Below, one piece after another: positions 47,025 to 55,783 of a stretch of DNA of 64,000 nt. This DNA comes from an uncultured Cellulophaga sp. (GTDB lineage Bacteria; Bacteroidota; Bacteroidia; Flavobacteriales; Flavobacteriaceae). Both the position numbers and the translations under genes were made by a program. Location: the NCBI GenBank assembly GCA_947496695.1, contig CANMEI010000004.1, forward strand, positions 335,662 through 399,661, in the 5' to 3' direction. Under the pieces are notes generated by a model. The model was not told the origin of the DNA and searched no databases. It was given only the letters and a program-made list of their open reading frames with translations. Numbering within the stretch: position 1 is the stretch's first letter; each line of letters starts with the position of its first letter.

Positions 47025-47629
47025 TGGAAAAAGCATCAGATACATACAAAACACTTTCAAAACCTTCTGAAGAAATACTTTTTAAAGAAAAAAAAAGTAA
47101 ATTTTTTGGTTATGCTTTCCCTATACAATCAGAAAAAGAAGTTAAACCAATTTTAGAAGAAATTAAAAAAAAGCATCATACTGCTGGTCACGTTTGCTAT
47201 GCATGGCAATTAGGAGTTGAAAAACCAAACTACAGAGCAAATGATGATGGAGAACCTAACAATTCTGCAGGAATGCCTATTTATGGGCAAATACAATCTT
47301 TTGAAGTTACTAATGTATTGGTAGCTGTAGCACGAATATTTGGAGGAACTAAATTAGGAGTAGGAGGTTTAATAAGTGCTTATAAAACTGGCGCTCAATT
47401 AGCTTTAGAAACTTCTGATATTATTGAGAAAATTATTCAAATTCAATTTGAATTGTTTTTTGAATATGCAGATATGGATAAAGTGATGCGAATTATTAAA
47501 CAGGAACAATTAAGCATAATTTCTCAAAAAATGGAAATGAATTGTCATTTTACATTATCAGTCAGAAAAAATGACGCCAAAAAAGTAATTCAAATTTTTA
47601 AAGAAATTCACACTCTAAAAATAAAATAA
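47024..47629 (+). CDS. YigZ/IMPACT-family protein
   Basis: 201 residues of the UPF0029/YigZ family, related to the eukaryotic IMPACT regulator. Diagnostic blocks: KEKKSKFFGYAFPIQSEKE, HHTAGHVCYAWQLG, NDDGEPNNSAGMPIYGQIQ and VARIFGGTKLGVGGLISAYKTGAQLALE. A C-terminal DUF1949-like ferredoxin fold (about 135-201) follows. Molecular role not established. Translationally coupled to the EamA gene; last gene of the ribD operon. Confidence 0.92.
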   Translation: MEKASDTYKTLSKPSEEILFKEKKSKFFGYAFPIQSEKEVKPILEEIKKKHHTAGHVCYAWQLGVEKPNYRANDDGEPNNSAGMPIYGQIQSFEVTNVLVAVARIFGGTKLGVGGLISAYKTGAQLALETSDIIEKIIQIQFELFFEYADMDKVMRIIKQEQLSIISQKMEMNCHFTLSVRKNDAKKVIQIFKEIHTLKIK

Positions 47630-47633
47630 ATCA

Positions 47634-48044
47634 CTACTCTTTTAATAACACTTTTAACACCTCTTCAGGACACTTAATGGGTCTTTTTTTTATTGCATCT
47701 ACAAAAGCTAAAACTGTATTTGCTGTAATCAATATTTCACCCTTTTCATTATAAATTTTATAGTCAAATTCTATTTTTACTGAAGGTATTTTTTTGAGTA
47801 TTGTTTCCACTGTTATCAAGTCATCATATAATGCAGATTTTTTAAAATTTATATTTAAAGAAATAACCGGAAGAATTATACCACTTTCTTCTAGTTTTTT
47901 GTAGGAAATACCTCTATGCCTTAGCCACTCTACCCTTCCCATTTCTAAGTATTGCGCATAGTTCCCATGATAAACAACTCCCATTTGGTCTGTTTCTCCA
48001 TAACGAACCCTAAAAGAAATTGTGTTAAAGTTAATGTTTTGCAT
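47634..48044 (-). CDS. YbgC-like acyl-CoA thioesterase
   Basis: 136-residue hot-dog-fold thioesterase. The catalytic stretch is RYGETDQMGVVYHGNYAQYLEMGRVEWLRHRGISY (Asp in TDQMG and His in YHGNY), as in 4-hydroxybenzoyl-CoA thioesterase/YbgC. It hydrolyses acyl-CoAs, possibly in Tol-Pal-linked membrane upkeep. Convergent with yigZ (4-bp gap) and divergent from dnaA. Confidence 0.92.
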   Translation of the reverse strand: MQNINFNTISFRVRYGETDQMGVVYHGNYAQYLEMGRVEWLRHRGISYKKLEESGIILPVISLNINFKKSALYDDLITVETILKKIPSVKIEFDYKIYNEKGEILITANTVLAFVDAIKKRPIKCPEEVLKVLLKE

Positions 48045-48250
48045 GTATAAAAATTATATATTTAAAGGCTATTCTTTTTTTTGAAGTTACATGGTAAAAA
48101 AAAACTAAAAATTCAATACCAATGAATTTTTTTTTTAGTTTTTTTGTTCACATATTTGCCATGCACAAGAAACAAAATTCTTTTCTAGCAAAAGAGTGCA
48201 AGATTAAAAAAAAAATAATACTAACCACCCCTATAAAGAATTAATAAATA

Positions 48251-49675
48251 ATGAATGTTACTGCTAATTCCGTATGGAAAAACTGTTTGGAATTTATTAA
48301 AGATAATATCCAACCGCAGGCATTCAAAACGTGGTTTGAACCTATTAAGCCAATAAAGCTATCAGAAAATGCATTAAGTATTCAAGTACCAAGCAAATTC
48401 TTTTACGAATGGCTTGAAGAGCATTATGTTAAACTTTTAAAAGTATCATTAACCAAAGAACTTGGCGAAAGTGCTAAATTAGTTTACATTATAAAAATGG
48501 AAAACACTTATGGTAACAAAGAACCTTTTACCGAAAAAATTCCTAGCTCAAACAGAAGCACTGTTCCTGCACAAGAATTAGATGTTGCTATAAAATCTAA
48601 AAATCCTCAATTAAAAAATCCGTTTGTAATTCCAGGAATTAGAAACATTAAAATTGAATCACAGTTAAACCCTAACTACAATTTTGAAAACTTTTTAGAA
48701 GGTGATTCTAATAGATTAGCGCGTTCTGCAGGTATGGCCGTTGCAAACAAGCCAGGAGGAACATCATTTAATCCATTACTAGTTTTTGGCGGTGTTGGTT
48801 TAGGCAAAACTCACTTAGCACATGCTATTGGCGTTGAAATAAAAGATAAGTATCCAGAAAGAACAGTTTTATATATTTCTGCTGAGAAATTTACACAACA
48901 ATATATTGAGTCTGTAAAAAAGAATACTAGAAATGATTTTATTCATTTTTATCAATTAATTGATGTTTTAATTATTGATGATGTTCAATTCTTATCAGGA
49001 AAATCTGGAACTCAAGATGTATTTTTCCATATTTTCAATCATTTACATCAAAATGGAAAACAGGTTATCTTAACTTCAGATAAAGCACCTGTTGATATGC
49101 AAGATATTGAACAACGCTTACTATCTAGATTTAAATGGGGCTTGTCTGCTGAATTACAAAGTCCTGATTTTGAAACTAGAATATCTATCTTAAAAAATAA
49201 ATTATATCGTGATGGTGTTGAAATGCCTGATGATATTATTGATTATGTTGCAAAACATATAAAAACAAATGTTAGGGAGCTTGAAGGAGCTATTATATCT
49301 TTAATTGCACAATCATCTTTCAATAAAAAAGAAGTAACCTTAGATCTTGCTCAACAAGTAGTTGAGAAATTTGTTAAAAATACAAAACGTGAAGTTTCTA
49401 TAGATTATATCCAAAAAGTAGTTTCTGACTACTTTGAGATGGATGTTGCAACATTACAATCCAAAACAAGAAAACGTCACATTGTACAAGCTAGACAATT
49501 AGCCATGTTTTTTGCAAAAAAATTTACAAAAGCTTCGTTAGCTAGTATTGGTTCGCAAATAGGAAAAAGAGATCACGCAACCGTACTACACGCTTGCAAG
49601 ACCGTAGATAATTTAGCTGAAACTGATAAACAATTTCGCAAATATATTGACGACCTTACTAAGAAATTTTCTTAA
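48251..49675 (+). CDS. dnaA: Chromosomal replication initiator DnaA
   Basis: 474-residue initiator ATPase. Domain I (1-85, WKNCLEFIKDNIQPQAFKTWFEPIKP), a short linker (about 90-140), AAA+ domain III with NPLLVFGGVGLGKTHLAHAIG (Walker A), VLIIDDVQFLSG (Walker B) and LLSRFKWGL (Arg finger), and the DNA-binding domain IV with KTRKRHIVQARQLAMFFAKK and SLASIGSQIGKRDHATVLHACKTV. No dnaN, recF or DnaA-box cluster adjoins it, which fits Bacteroidota where dnaA is often away from oriC. Upstream is an A/T-tract inverted repeat (48096-48145). Confidence 0.98.
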   Translation: MNVTANSVWKNCLEFIKDNIQPQAFKTWFEPIKPIKLSENALSIQVPSKFFYEWLEEHYVKLLKVSLTKELGESAKLVYIIKMENTYGNKEPFTEKIPSSNRSTVPAQELDVAIKSKNPQLKNPFVIPGIRNIKIESQLNPNYNFENFLEGDSNRLARSAGMAVANKPGGTSFNPLLVFGGVGLGKTHLAHAIGVEIKDKYPERTVLYISAEKFTQQYIESVKKNTRNDFIHFYQLIDVLIIDDVQFLSGKSGTQDVFFHIFNHLHQNGKQVILTSDKAPVDMQDIEQRLLSRFKWGLSAELQSPDFETRISILKNKLYRDGVEMPDDIIDYVAKHIKTNVRELEGAIISLIAQSSFNKKEVTLDLAQQVVEKFVKNTKREVSIDYIQKVVSDYFEMDVATLQSKTRKRHIVQARQLAMFFAKKFTKASLASIGSQIGKRDHATVLHACKTVDNLAETDKQFRKYIDDLTKKFS

Positions 49676-49684
49676 ATTAACGCC

Positions 49685-50137
49685 ATGAAAACTAATATCT
49701 TAATGGTATGCCTTGGAAATATCTGTAGGTCACCATTAGCTGAAGGTATTCTAAAAAGTAAAGTTAATAATAATTCATTTTTTATTGATTCTGCCGGTAC
49801 AGGTGGTTACCATATAGGAAATCCGCCAGATCACAGATCTATTGCTGTTGCCAAAAAACACGGTATTGACATATCAAAGCAAAAATGCAGACAGTTTACA
49901 GTTGAAGATTTTAATAAATTTGATACTATTTACGTTATGGATATTAGTAACTACAATAATGTTACTAAATTAACAGAAGACCCAAAACAAAAGGAAAAGG
50001 TAAAACTACTTTTATCAGAAACAGATTTAAAAAACAAGGAAGTTCCTGACCCTTATTATAATGATAATGGCTTTGAACACGTTTTTCAATTAATTGACAA
50101 CGCTTGTATTAATATTGTTGATAATTTGAAGAACTAA
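49685..50137 (+). CDS. Low-molecular-weight protein tyrosine phosphatase
   Basis: 150 residues, full length. Catalytic P-loop VCLGNICRSP (C9, R15) at the N-terminus, IDSAGTGGYHIGNPPDHRS, and the general-acid Asp in EVPDPYYND. Cytoplasmic Cys-dependent phosphatase, often tied to tyrosine-kinase control of exopolysaccharide but sometimes free-standing as here. Begins 9 bp after dnaA and 17 bp before the RsmI-like gene; likely co-transcribed. Confidence 0.95.
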   Translation: MKTNILMVCLGNICRSPLAEGILKSKVNNNSFFIDSAGTGGYHIGNPPDHRSIAVAKKHGIDISKQKCRQFTVEDFNKFDTIYVMDISNYNNVTKLTEDPKQKEKVKLLLSETDLKNKEVPDPYYNDNGFEHVFQLIDNACINIVDNLKN

Positions 50138-50154
50138 AATAAAAAATCCTTATT

Positions 50155-50871
50155 ATGGAAAATACTAAGACTGGAAACCTATATTTAATACCAACAACTT
50201 TAGGTGATAATGAACCATTAGAAGTATTACCTATTTCAATAAAAGGAGCTATTGAAAATATCAATTATTTTATAGTTGAAAACGAAAAAACAGCACGTAG
50301 ATTCATTAAAAAAATTAGCTCTAAAAAATCTCAGTCAGATTTAAATTTAGAAGCTTTAAATAAGTTTACAGAACCCGAAATAATACCAACATTTCTACAA
50401 CCTTGCTTAGATGGCCACGATATTGGAATTATATCAGAAGCTGGTTGTCCAGGAATTGCAGACCCAGGAGCTGATGTTGTACGTATTGCTCACGAAAAAA
50501 ATATAAGAGTTATTCCCCTAGTAGGTCCATCATCAATATTACTAGCTTTAATGGCAAGTGGTTTTAATGGCCAAAACTTTGCTTTTAATGGCTATTTACC
50601 TATTGAAGCCAGTGAAAGAAAAAATAAAATTAAAAAGTTAGAGAAACTTTCTAAAGACTTTGATCAATCACAACTATTTATTGAAACACCATATAGAAAC
50701 GATAAGTTATTTGCAGAATTATGCAAAACATTAAACCCCTACACTAAAATATGTGTTGCATGTGACATTACTTTACCAACAGAATATATCGCGACTAAAA
50801 CGATTAAAGATTGGTCAACTGAAAAATTAGAACTACACAAAAGACCAACAATTTTTATCATTCAAGCATAA
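50155..50871 (+). CDS. RsmI-like SAM-dependent methyltransferase (tetrapyrrole methylase fold)
   Basis: 238 residues. Tetrapyrrole-methylase fold: GNLYLIPTTLGD start, FIVENEKTARRFIKK, GIISEAGCPGIADPGADVVRIAH and VIPLVGPSSILLALMASGFNGQNFAFNGYLP, then IETPYRNDKLF. These are the RsmI (16S rRNA C1402 2'-O-methylation) blocks, but the protein is shorter and more divergent than classical RsmI. It belongs to the second RsmI-like branch of Bacteroidota, so the RNA target is not certain. Ends in a strong terminator. Confidence 0.85.
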   Translation: MENTKTGNLYLIPTTLGDNEPLEVLPISIKGAIENINYFIVENEKTARRFIKKISSKKSQSDLNLEALNKFTEPEIIPTFLQPCLDGHDIGIISEAGCPGIADPGADVVRIAHEKNIRVIPLVGPSSILLALMASGFNGQNFAFNGYLPIEASERKNKIKKLEKLSKDFDQSQLFIETPYRNDKLFAELCKTLNPYTKICVACDITLPTEYIATKTIKDWSTEKLELHKRPTIFIIQA

Positions 50872-50902
50872 AAAAACCTCACTGAATACAGTGAGGTTTT
50901 TT
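50871..50902. terminator. Bidirectional terminator after the RsmI-like gene
   Basis: Perfect 14-bp stem AAAAAACCTCACTG / CAGTGAGGTTTTTT (50871-50884 with 50889-50902), 4-nt loop AATA. Serves both convergent genes; the left arm begins in the stop codon. Confidence 0.9.
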
Positions 50903-50916
50903 AATTTAATTACAAA

Positions 50917-51555
50917 CTAAACTTTTGCATTTTTTTCTGGAGTTATTATTGAAATATCATAACCAGAAAACAACTTAATGTAATAACTTATGGTTGAACC
51001 ATAATCATCAGCAACATCAAAAGCGCCATAGGAACGTAAATATTTTTTAACGTTACCTGGACCCGCTAAATGAGCCGCTGCTATAATTCCAGACTCCGTA
51101 ATGTGGGCATTTTTGATATTTAAACCAGAAAACCTTTTAATATCCCTTCTTAAAATCCATTTATTACGAGCTATGTTCGCCATAAATACTCTTTCTTGAA
51201 GCATTGGATTCGATAAAAAATAATCTGGGTTATACACCCCCACTAACTCAAGAGTCCCAACTCCAAATTGGTATTTACCTAAATACCCTAAAGAGTTTAT
51301 TACTCCGTATTTACCCTGCGACTCCTTAAAAGCAACAGCTTCTTTAAATCCTATATATGAACTTCCAACAAAAGGAGGTAACACAATAGTCTTTTCTCCA
51401 TTAATAGCGATCTCGTTTTTGGGAAACGAAACCAAAGTAGGTTTATTTACTTTTAGCGAATTTGGCACCTTATAATCCATAGGTGTTTTTAACCCAAAAC
51501 TTGCTAAAATAAAGATCATGATAAGGGGCAAACTTACGTTTATCCACTTCCTCAT
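50917..51555 (-). CDS. Lytic-transglycosylase-like exported protein
   Basis: 212 residues. N-terminal signal or anchor (about 5-22), a Pro/Lys-rich linker, then a lysozyme-like segment: GFKEAVAFKESQGKYGVINSLGYLGKYQFGVGTLELVGV, where the Glu of FKESQG is in the position of the SLT catalytic Glu and GKYQFG matches the family turn. GIIAAAHLAGPGNVKKYLRSYG follows. Homologues are often labelled LysM or peptidoglycan-binding, but I see no LysM repeat here. Likely periplasmic peptidoglycan hydrolase; activity unproven. Confidence 0.72.
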   Translation of the reverse strand: MRKWINVSLPLIMIFILASFGLKTPMDYKVPNSLKVNKPTLVSFPKNEIAINGEKTIVLPPFVGSSYIGFKEAVAFKESQGKYGVINSLGYLGKYQFGVGTLELVGVYNPDYFLSNPMLQERVFMANIARNKWILRRDIKRFSGLNIKNAHITESGIIAAAHLAGPGNVKKYLRSYGAFDVADDYGSTISYYIKLFSGYDISIITPEKNAKV

Positions 51556-51613
51556 AAATTAAATTTCTTAAGACTTACTGGTCTAAAAAAATGACCTGCT
51601 TAAATTCGCGGGG

Positions 51614-51621
51614 CAAATATA
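51614..51621 (-). promoter_or_regulatory. Candidate -7 element of the transglycosylase-like gene
   Basis: Minus-strand TATATTTG, exact TAnnTTTG match, about 58 bp upstream of the start at 51555. No -33 TTG at the ideal spacing. Confidence 0.3.
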
Positions 51622-51706
51622 CCACCATTTTTAGGTTATAAACGTAAGAGAAATCTTAAAAAACATCCTTTTTTAGATAAAAGAACGTTAAAATCGGCTT
51701 AAATAC

Positions 51707-52747
51707 CTATCTATTAATCTTTTGGCTATTAATCCATCGGATGTACTGTTCTTTATTTCGGTTGTGTTGCGAAAGTGTTTTTGCAAATTTATGGTATCCG
51801 AAATTTTCAACATTAGCTACAAAATAATAATAATCATGCTTTTCAGAATTTAATACAGCATCTATTGCAGAGATATCTGGCATAGCAATTGGTCCTGGCG
51901 GTAAACCTGCATATTTATATGTATTATAAGGTGAGTCTAACTCTAAATCTCTATACAAAACCCTTTTAATAACTTGTTTAAAATCACCTGTATGAAGTTT
52001 TAATGCATATATTACTGTTGGATCAGCTTGCAATAAAATACCTTTTTTCAATCTATTTAAATACACTCCTGCTACTCTTGGCCGTTCATCAACTTTAACT
52101 GTCTCTTTATGTACAACCGAAGCCAGCGCTATAACCTCCAGAGGCGTTAAATTTAATTTCTTAGCTTTTGACAAACGCTCTTCATTCCAAAATCGTTTGT
52201 ATTCTTTTAGCATTTTATTTCTAAATTGTGTTGCTGATGTATTCCAATAAAAGTTATAACTATTAGGAATATACATCGCCAATTTAGTATTGTTATTAAA
52301 TCCATTTTTCGCTAAAAAGTCTGCATCATTAAAAGCTGTTATTAAAGAAATACTATCTGCTTCAATTTGTGTCGCAACTCTTCCTGCCAAATCTTCTAAT
52401 GTTTCTTGGTTATTAAAAGCCAACTTCACTTCTAGACCTCTAAGTCGTAACATATTAATAATCTCATGATTATTCATGCCTTTTTTTATTGCATATTTAC
52501 CTCCTCTTATATTAGAAGCATATCCTTTTTTTTTCGCAGCCGACTCAAAAGTTTCCACATTATCTAATAAAGGCTCTAAAAGAATCTTTACTTCTTCTAT
52601 ATTAGAATTTGAAGGTATATATACAAAAGCTTCTGCATTATTAAATGATGTATTTGGTGTAAAAAAAGCACTATAAACCATGTATGCAAAAAATCCGCAT
52701 ACAACTAAACCAATAGCTAAAATAGCTAGAACAATCTTTTTAAGCAT
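51707..52747 (-). CDS. mltG: Endolytic murein transglycosylase MltG
   Basis: 346 residues, inner-membrane anchored (TM about 4-24). MltG/YceG cleaves nascent glycan strands. LysM-like first domain (about 35-110), then the catalytic region LTPLEVIALASVVHKETVKVDERPRVAGVYLNRLKKGILLQADPTVIYAL, where the Glu of KET is the conserved catalytic residue, and SPYNTYKYAGLPPGPIAMPDISAIDAVLNSEKHDYYYFVANVENFGYHKFAKTLSQHN. Adjacent to the GNAT gene (1-bp shared boundary) in a dapF-GNAT-mltG operon. Confidence 0.95.
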   Translation of the reverse strand: MLKKIVLAILAIGLVVCGFFAYMVYSAFFTPNTSFNNAEAFVYIPSNSNIEEVKILLEPLLDNVETFESAAKKKGYASNIRGGKYAIKKGMNNHEIINMLRLRGLEVKLAFNNQETLEDLAGRVATQIEADSISLITAFNDADFLAKNGFNNNTKLAMYIPNSYNFYWNTSATQFRNKMLKEYKRFWNEERLSKAKKLNLTPLEVIALASVVHKETVKVDERPRVAGVYLNRLKKGILLQADPTVIYALKLHTGDFKQVIKRVLYRDLELDSPYNTYKYAGLPPGPIAMPDISAIDAVLNSEKHDYYYFVANVENFGYHKFAKTLSQHNRNKEQYIRWINSQKINR

Positions 52748-53271
52748 TAATTAAATATTTTTTGGTAAAGAATTTCATTTTTAAATTTCCCGTTAGATGT
52801 TATCCAATCTTTTTTAATTCCAACTTGAATAAAACCAAGTTTTTCAAACAAATGAATACTTGCCTCGTTGTCTTCTAATATATTACAATAAAGTTGATGT
52901 AATTCTAGGGTGATTTTTGAATAAGCACAAAGCAGTTCTATAGCCTCTGCACCATATCCTAAGTTTCTGCTCTTTTCAGCAGCAATAACTATTCCTATAC
53001 CTGCCTTATGATTTTTAGGGTCAAAATCAAACAAATCTATCAATCCGACTACCGAACCATTTAACTCACAAACACATAAGCGCAATTGCTTTACATCATA
53101 AATATCTCTATGTGCATTTTCTAAATACAATTGCAATACTTGTTTTGAATACGGTGTTGTAGTACCACTAATTTCCCAAACTTCAGTGTTATTTTCTAAT
53201 TTGTATAAAAAATCTAAATCACTAGGTTCTATAGCTCTTAAATAAATATGCTCACCTTTAAGACTAAACAT
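52747..53271 (-). CDS. RimJ/RimL-like GNAT acetyltransferase
   Basis: About 174 residues. HIYLRAIEPSDLDFLYKLENN, then the acetyl-CoA part AGIGIVIAAEKSRNLGYGAEAIELLCAYS and HQLYCNILEDNEASIHLFEKLGFIQVG place it in the Acetyltransf_3 branch (RimJ/SpeG-like). Start chosen at the second ATG (53271, MFSLKGEHIYL), which overlaps the dapF stop as ATGTTTAG; an ATG seven codons upstream (53292) lies inside dapF. Between dapF and mltG. Acceptor unknown. Confidence 0.85.
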   Translation of the reverse strand: MFSLKGEHIYLRAIEPSDLDFLYKLENNTEVWEISGTTTPYSKQVLQLYLENAHRDIYDVKQLRLCVCELNGSVVGLIDLFDFDPKNHKAGIGIVIAAEKSRNLGYGAEAIELLCAYSKITLELHQLYCNILEDNEASIHLFEKLGFIQVGIKKDWITSNGKFKNEILYQKIFN

Positions 53272-54040
53272 CAATTTCTCCTTTAAAAACAAATTTTGCT
53301 GGTCCTTTTAAAAATATATTAGAATATTTATCATCTGAAACATCAAACTTAATTTCTAAATCACCACCAACTGCATGAATTTTAATTTTATTTTCAGTTG
53401 TTTTACCGGTTTTATGCATTGCTATTGCTACAGCTGTAACACCTGTGCCACATGACAAAGTTTCATCTTCTACTCCCCTTTCATAAGTTCTAACTTTGAA
53501 AGAATTATGCTCTGAAGCTTCAACAAAGTTTATATTACTTCCTTTTTGCCCATACACGCCATACCTTAATTTAGCTCCTTCCGTTTTTACTGCAAAATCA
53601 TCTATATTTTCAACCAACTGAACATGATGAGGCGATCCAGTATCTAAAAAAGTAGCATTAGGTTTTATTTTCACCTCGTCAACATTTTTCATCTGAAGAC
53701 TTACAATATCCTCATTAATAGTAGCATAATGCAAGCCATCAACAGCATTAAAAGTTGTTTTACCATCAATAACATTTAAATATGAGGCAAATGCAACCAA
53801 ACAACGACCACCATTTCCACACATACTACTTTCATTTCCGTCAGAATTATAATAAACCATTTTAAAGTCTACTCCAGACTCATCTTCTAGTAGTATTAAT
53901 CCGTCAGCACCTATGCCAAATTTTCGATCACATAAAAAAGCTACGAGTTTGGTATTATCTTTGTTAAATATACCTTGACGATTATCAATCATTACAAAAT
54001 CGTTTCCAGTACCTTGAAATTTATAAAAAGTAAGTTTCAT
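53264..54040 (-). CDS. dapF: Diaminopimelate epimerase
   Basis: Interconverts LL- and meso-diaminopimelate for lysine and peptidoglycan. 258 residues, PLP-independent two-Cys epimerase: FYKFQGTGNDFVMIDNR at the start, YYNSDGNESSMCGNGGRCLVAFA with catalytic C74, DTGSPHHVQLV, and DETLSCGTGVTAVAIAM with the second Cys. First gene of the dapF-GNAT-mltG operon; its end overlaps the next start by 8 bp. Confidence 0.97.
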   Translation of the reverse strand: MKLTFYKFQGTGNDFVMIDNRQGIFNKDNTKLVAFLCDRKFGIGADGLILLEDESGVDFKMVYYNSDGNESSMCGNGGRCLVAFASYLNVIDGKTTFNAVDGLHYATINEDIVSLQMKNVDEVKIKPNATFLDTGSPHHVQLVENIDDFAVKTEGAKLRYGVYGQKGSNINFVEASEHNSFKVRTYERGVEDETLSCGTGVTAVAIAMHKTGKTTENKIKIHAVGGDLEIKFDVSDDKYSNIFLKGPAKFVFKGEIDV

Positions 54041-54057
54041 TTCTAATAGTTATACTA

Positions 54058-54065
54058 CAAAGGTA
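54058..54065 (-). promoter_or_regulatory. Candidate -7 element of the dapF operon
   Basis: Minus-strand TACCTTTG, exact TAnnTTTG match ending 18 bp before the dapF ATG, giving a leader of about 13 nt. -33 region not convincing. Confidence 0.35.
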
Positions 54066-54172
54066 GTAATTTTATTAAGGGAAATTTAGCAGTTAAAAAG
54101 ACGTTAAACACCAAAATGGTAGTTTTAAAACTATTAATTTTACAATGTTAAAGTTAAAAATGTAGACAGATT

Positions 54173-55567
54173 ATGAAAAAATTTGCAAATTTATTATTGG
54201 TTTCGGTATTTGCTGGTGCAATTACACTCGGAGCCTACAAAATGTTTTTTGAACAAAAATCTTATGTATTTAGTGAAAACGAAGAAACACCCTTTGCACC
54301 TGTAAGCTACACACCTACTTCAGCAAAAGGAGCTGGTATTAATGAGGTTGACTTTACATCTGCCGCAGAAACTACTGTAAATGCTGTTGTTCACGTAAAA
54401 AACTTAACCATAAATACAGGACCTAAAAATATAATGGAATTCTTTTATGGTTATGAAACAGACACAAAACCAAAAGTTAGAGGTGCTGGTTCTGGAGTTA
54501 TAATTTCTCCTGATGGCTATATAGTTACCAATAACCACGTTATTGAAGGTGCAACTAAATTACAAGTTACTTTAAACAATAATACCACTTACGATGCTAC
54601 ATTAATAGGTACAGACCCTAATACTGACATTGCACTTATAAAAATAGATGCCGAAAATAATTTACCTTATTTAGCTTTTGGCGATTCTGATAATGCTAAA
54701 ATTGGTGAATGGGTATTAGCTGTAGGTAATCCTTTTAACTTAACATCTACAGTTACCGCAGGTATTGTAAGCGCAAAGGCAAGATCTTTAGGTAGAATAG
54801 ACCAATCATTTATACAAACAGATGCCGCAGTAAACCCTGGTAATAGCGGTGGTGCATTAGTCAACACTAATGGCGATTTAATTGGTATTAATACAGCCAT
54901 TACATCTCAAACTGGTTCATATGTTGGTTATTCTTTTGCTGTCCCAAGTAATATTGCAAAAAAAGTAATTGATGATATCATAGAATATGGAAACGTTCAA
55001 AAAGGAATCTTAGGCATTGTTGCCGTTCGATTAGATACTCCTTATGCTGTTGAAAAAGGAATTAATAATATAGACGGTGTTTATGTTGATGATGTATCTG
55101 AAGATTCTGGCGCTTTTGATGCCGGAATAGAATCTGGAGATGTTATTAAGAAATTAGATGAAATTGAAATACATAAATATCCTGACCTGACAGGCTATTT
55201 ATCTACCAAAAGACCTGGCGACACTTTAAATGTAAATATTTTAAGAGAAAATGAAACAATGGATTTTACAGTAATTCTAAAAGAAAGACAAACCATTGTA
55301 TTACCAATTATGGATTTAGAGGTTAAAAACTTAAACGATAAAGACAGAAAAGAGTTTAAAACTAAAAAAGGTGTTAAAATTGTTGGTGTTTCTGAAAGAT
55401 ACCAAGGGTACGGTTTAGATGGCAAAATACTCTTATCAGTTGGTGATGAAGAAATAAATGATATTAAAGATGCCAAAGTATTGTTTGGAAAAATATCTAA
55501 ATATCATAGCACAAGTATTACTATGTTAAATAAAAAAGGAGAAAAAGAACGTATTATTCTTCAATAA
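54173..55567 (+). CDS. DegP/HtrA-type periplasmic serine protease
   Basis: 464 residues; N-terminal signal or anchor (about 4-24). Trypsin-like domain with catalytic triad H122 (VTNNHVIEG), D152 (NTDIALIKI) and S225 (NPGNSGGALV). Two PDZ domains follow: about 285-375 (GILGIVAVRLDTPYA, DSGAFDAGIESGDVIKKLDEIEI) and a divergent second one about 385-464. It degrades or refolds misfolded envelope proteins. Divergent from dapF, with its own terminator. Confidence 0.94.
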   Translation: MKKFANLLLVSVFAGAITLGAYKMFFEQKSYVFSENEETPFAPVSYTPTSAKGAGINEVDFTSAAETTVNAVVHVKNLTINTGPKNIMEFFYGYETDTKPKVRGAGSGVIISPDGYIVTNNHVIEGATKLQVTLNNNTTYDATLIGTDPNTDIALIKIDAENNLPYLAFGDSDNAKIGEWVLAVGNPFNLTSTVTAGIVSAKARSLGRIDQSFIQTDAAVNPGNSGGALVNTNGDLIGINTAITSQTGSYVGYSFAVPSNIAKKVIDDIIEYGNVQKGILGIVAVRLDTPYAVEKGINNIDGVYVDDVSEDSGAFDAGIESGDVIKKLDEIEIHKYPDLTGYLSTKRPGDTLNVNILRENETMDFTVILKERQTIVLPIMDLEVKNLNDKDRKEFKTKKGVKIVGVSERYQGYGLDGKILLSVGDEEINDIKDAKVLFGKISKYHSTSITMLNKKGEKERIILQ

Positions 55568-55584
55568 AAGCACTATTTGAAATT

Positions 55585-55615
55585 AAAAAATGCTCCGAAT
55601 TTAGGAGCATTTTTT
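55585..55615 (+). terminator. Terminator after the DegP-type gene
   Basis: Stem AAAAAATGCTCC / GGAGCATTTTTT (55585-55596 with 55604-55615), 7-nt loop, T-rich end. Confidence 0.85.
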
Positions 55616-55713
55616 ATGTATAATTAACTTAAATGTAAAACATAAAATAGATTTTTGATTGTAAGAAGTCATAGTAATTTACTATTTTTTTTTCCTATAT
55701 GATATTTATAAAG

Positions 55714-55721
55714 TAGTTTTG
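55714..55721 (+). promoter_or_regulatory. Candidate -7 element upstream of the coiled-coil gene / trmD
   Basis: TAGTTTTG, exact TAnnTTTG match; TTTC sits at 55691-55694 with 19-bp spacing as a poor -33. Leader of about 58 nt. Confidence 0.35.
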
Positions 55722-55783
55722 CAAACCTCTAAATCTTTTTTTTGAATTCAACCTTTAATTAATTTTTAAGAACTTATTACTAT

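Noticed and set aside
48096..48145. A-tract/T-tract inverted repeat before dnaA as a terminator
   Set aside because: No gene ends there on either strand, and the arms differ by a run of extra T; low-complexity pairing is expected in such AT-rich DNA.
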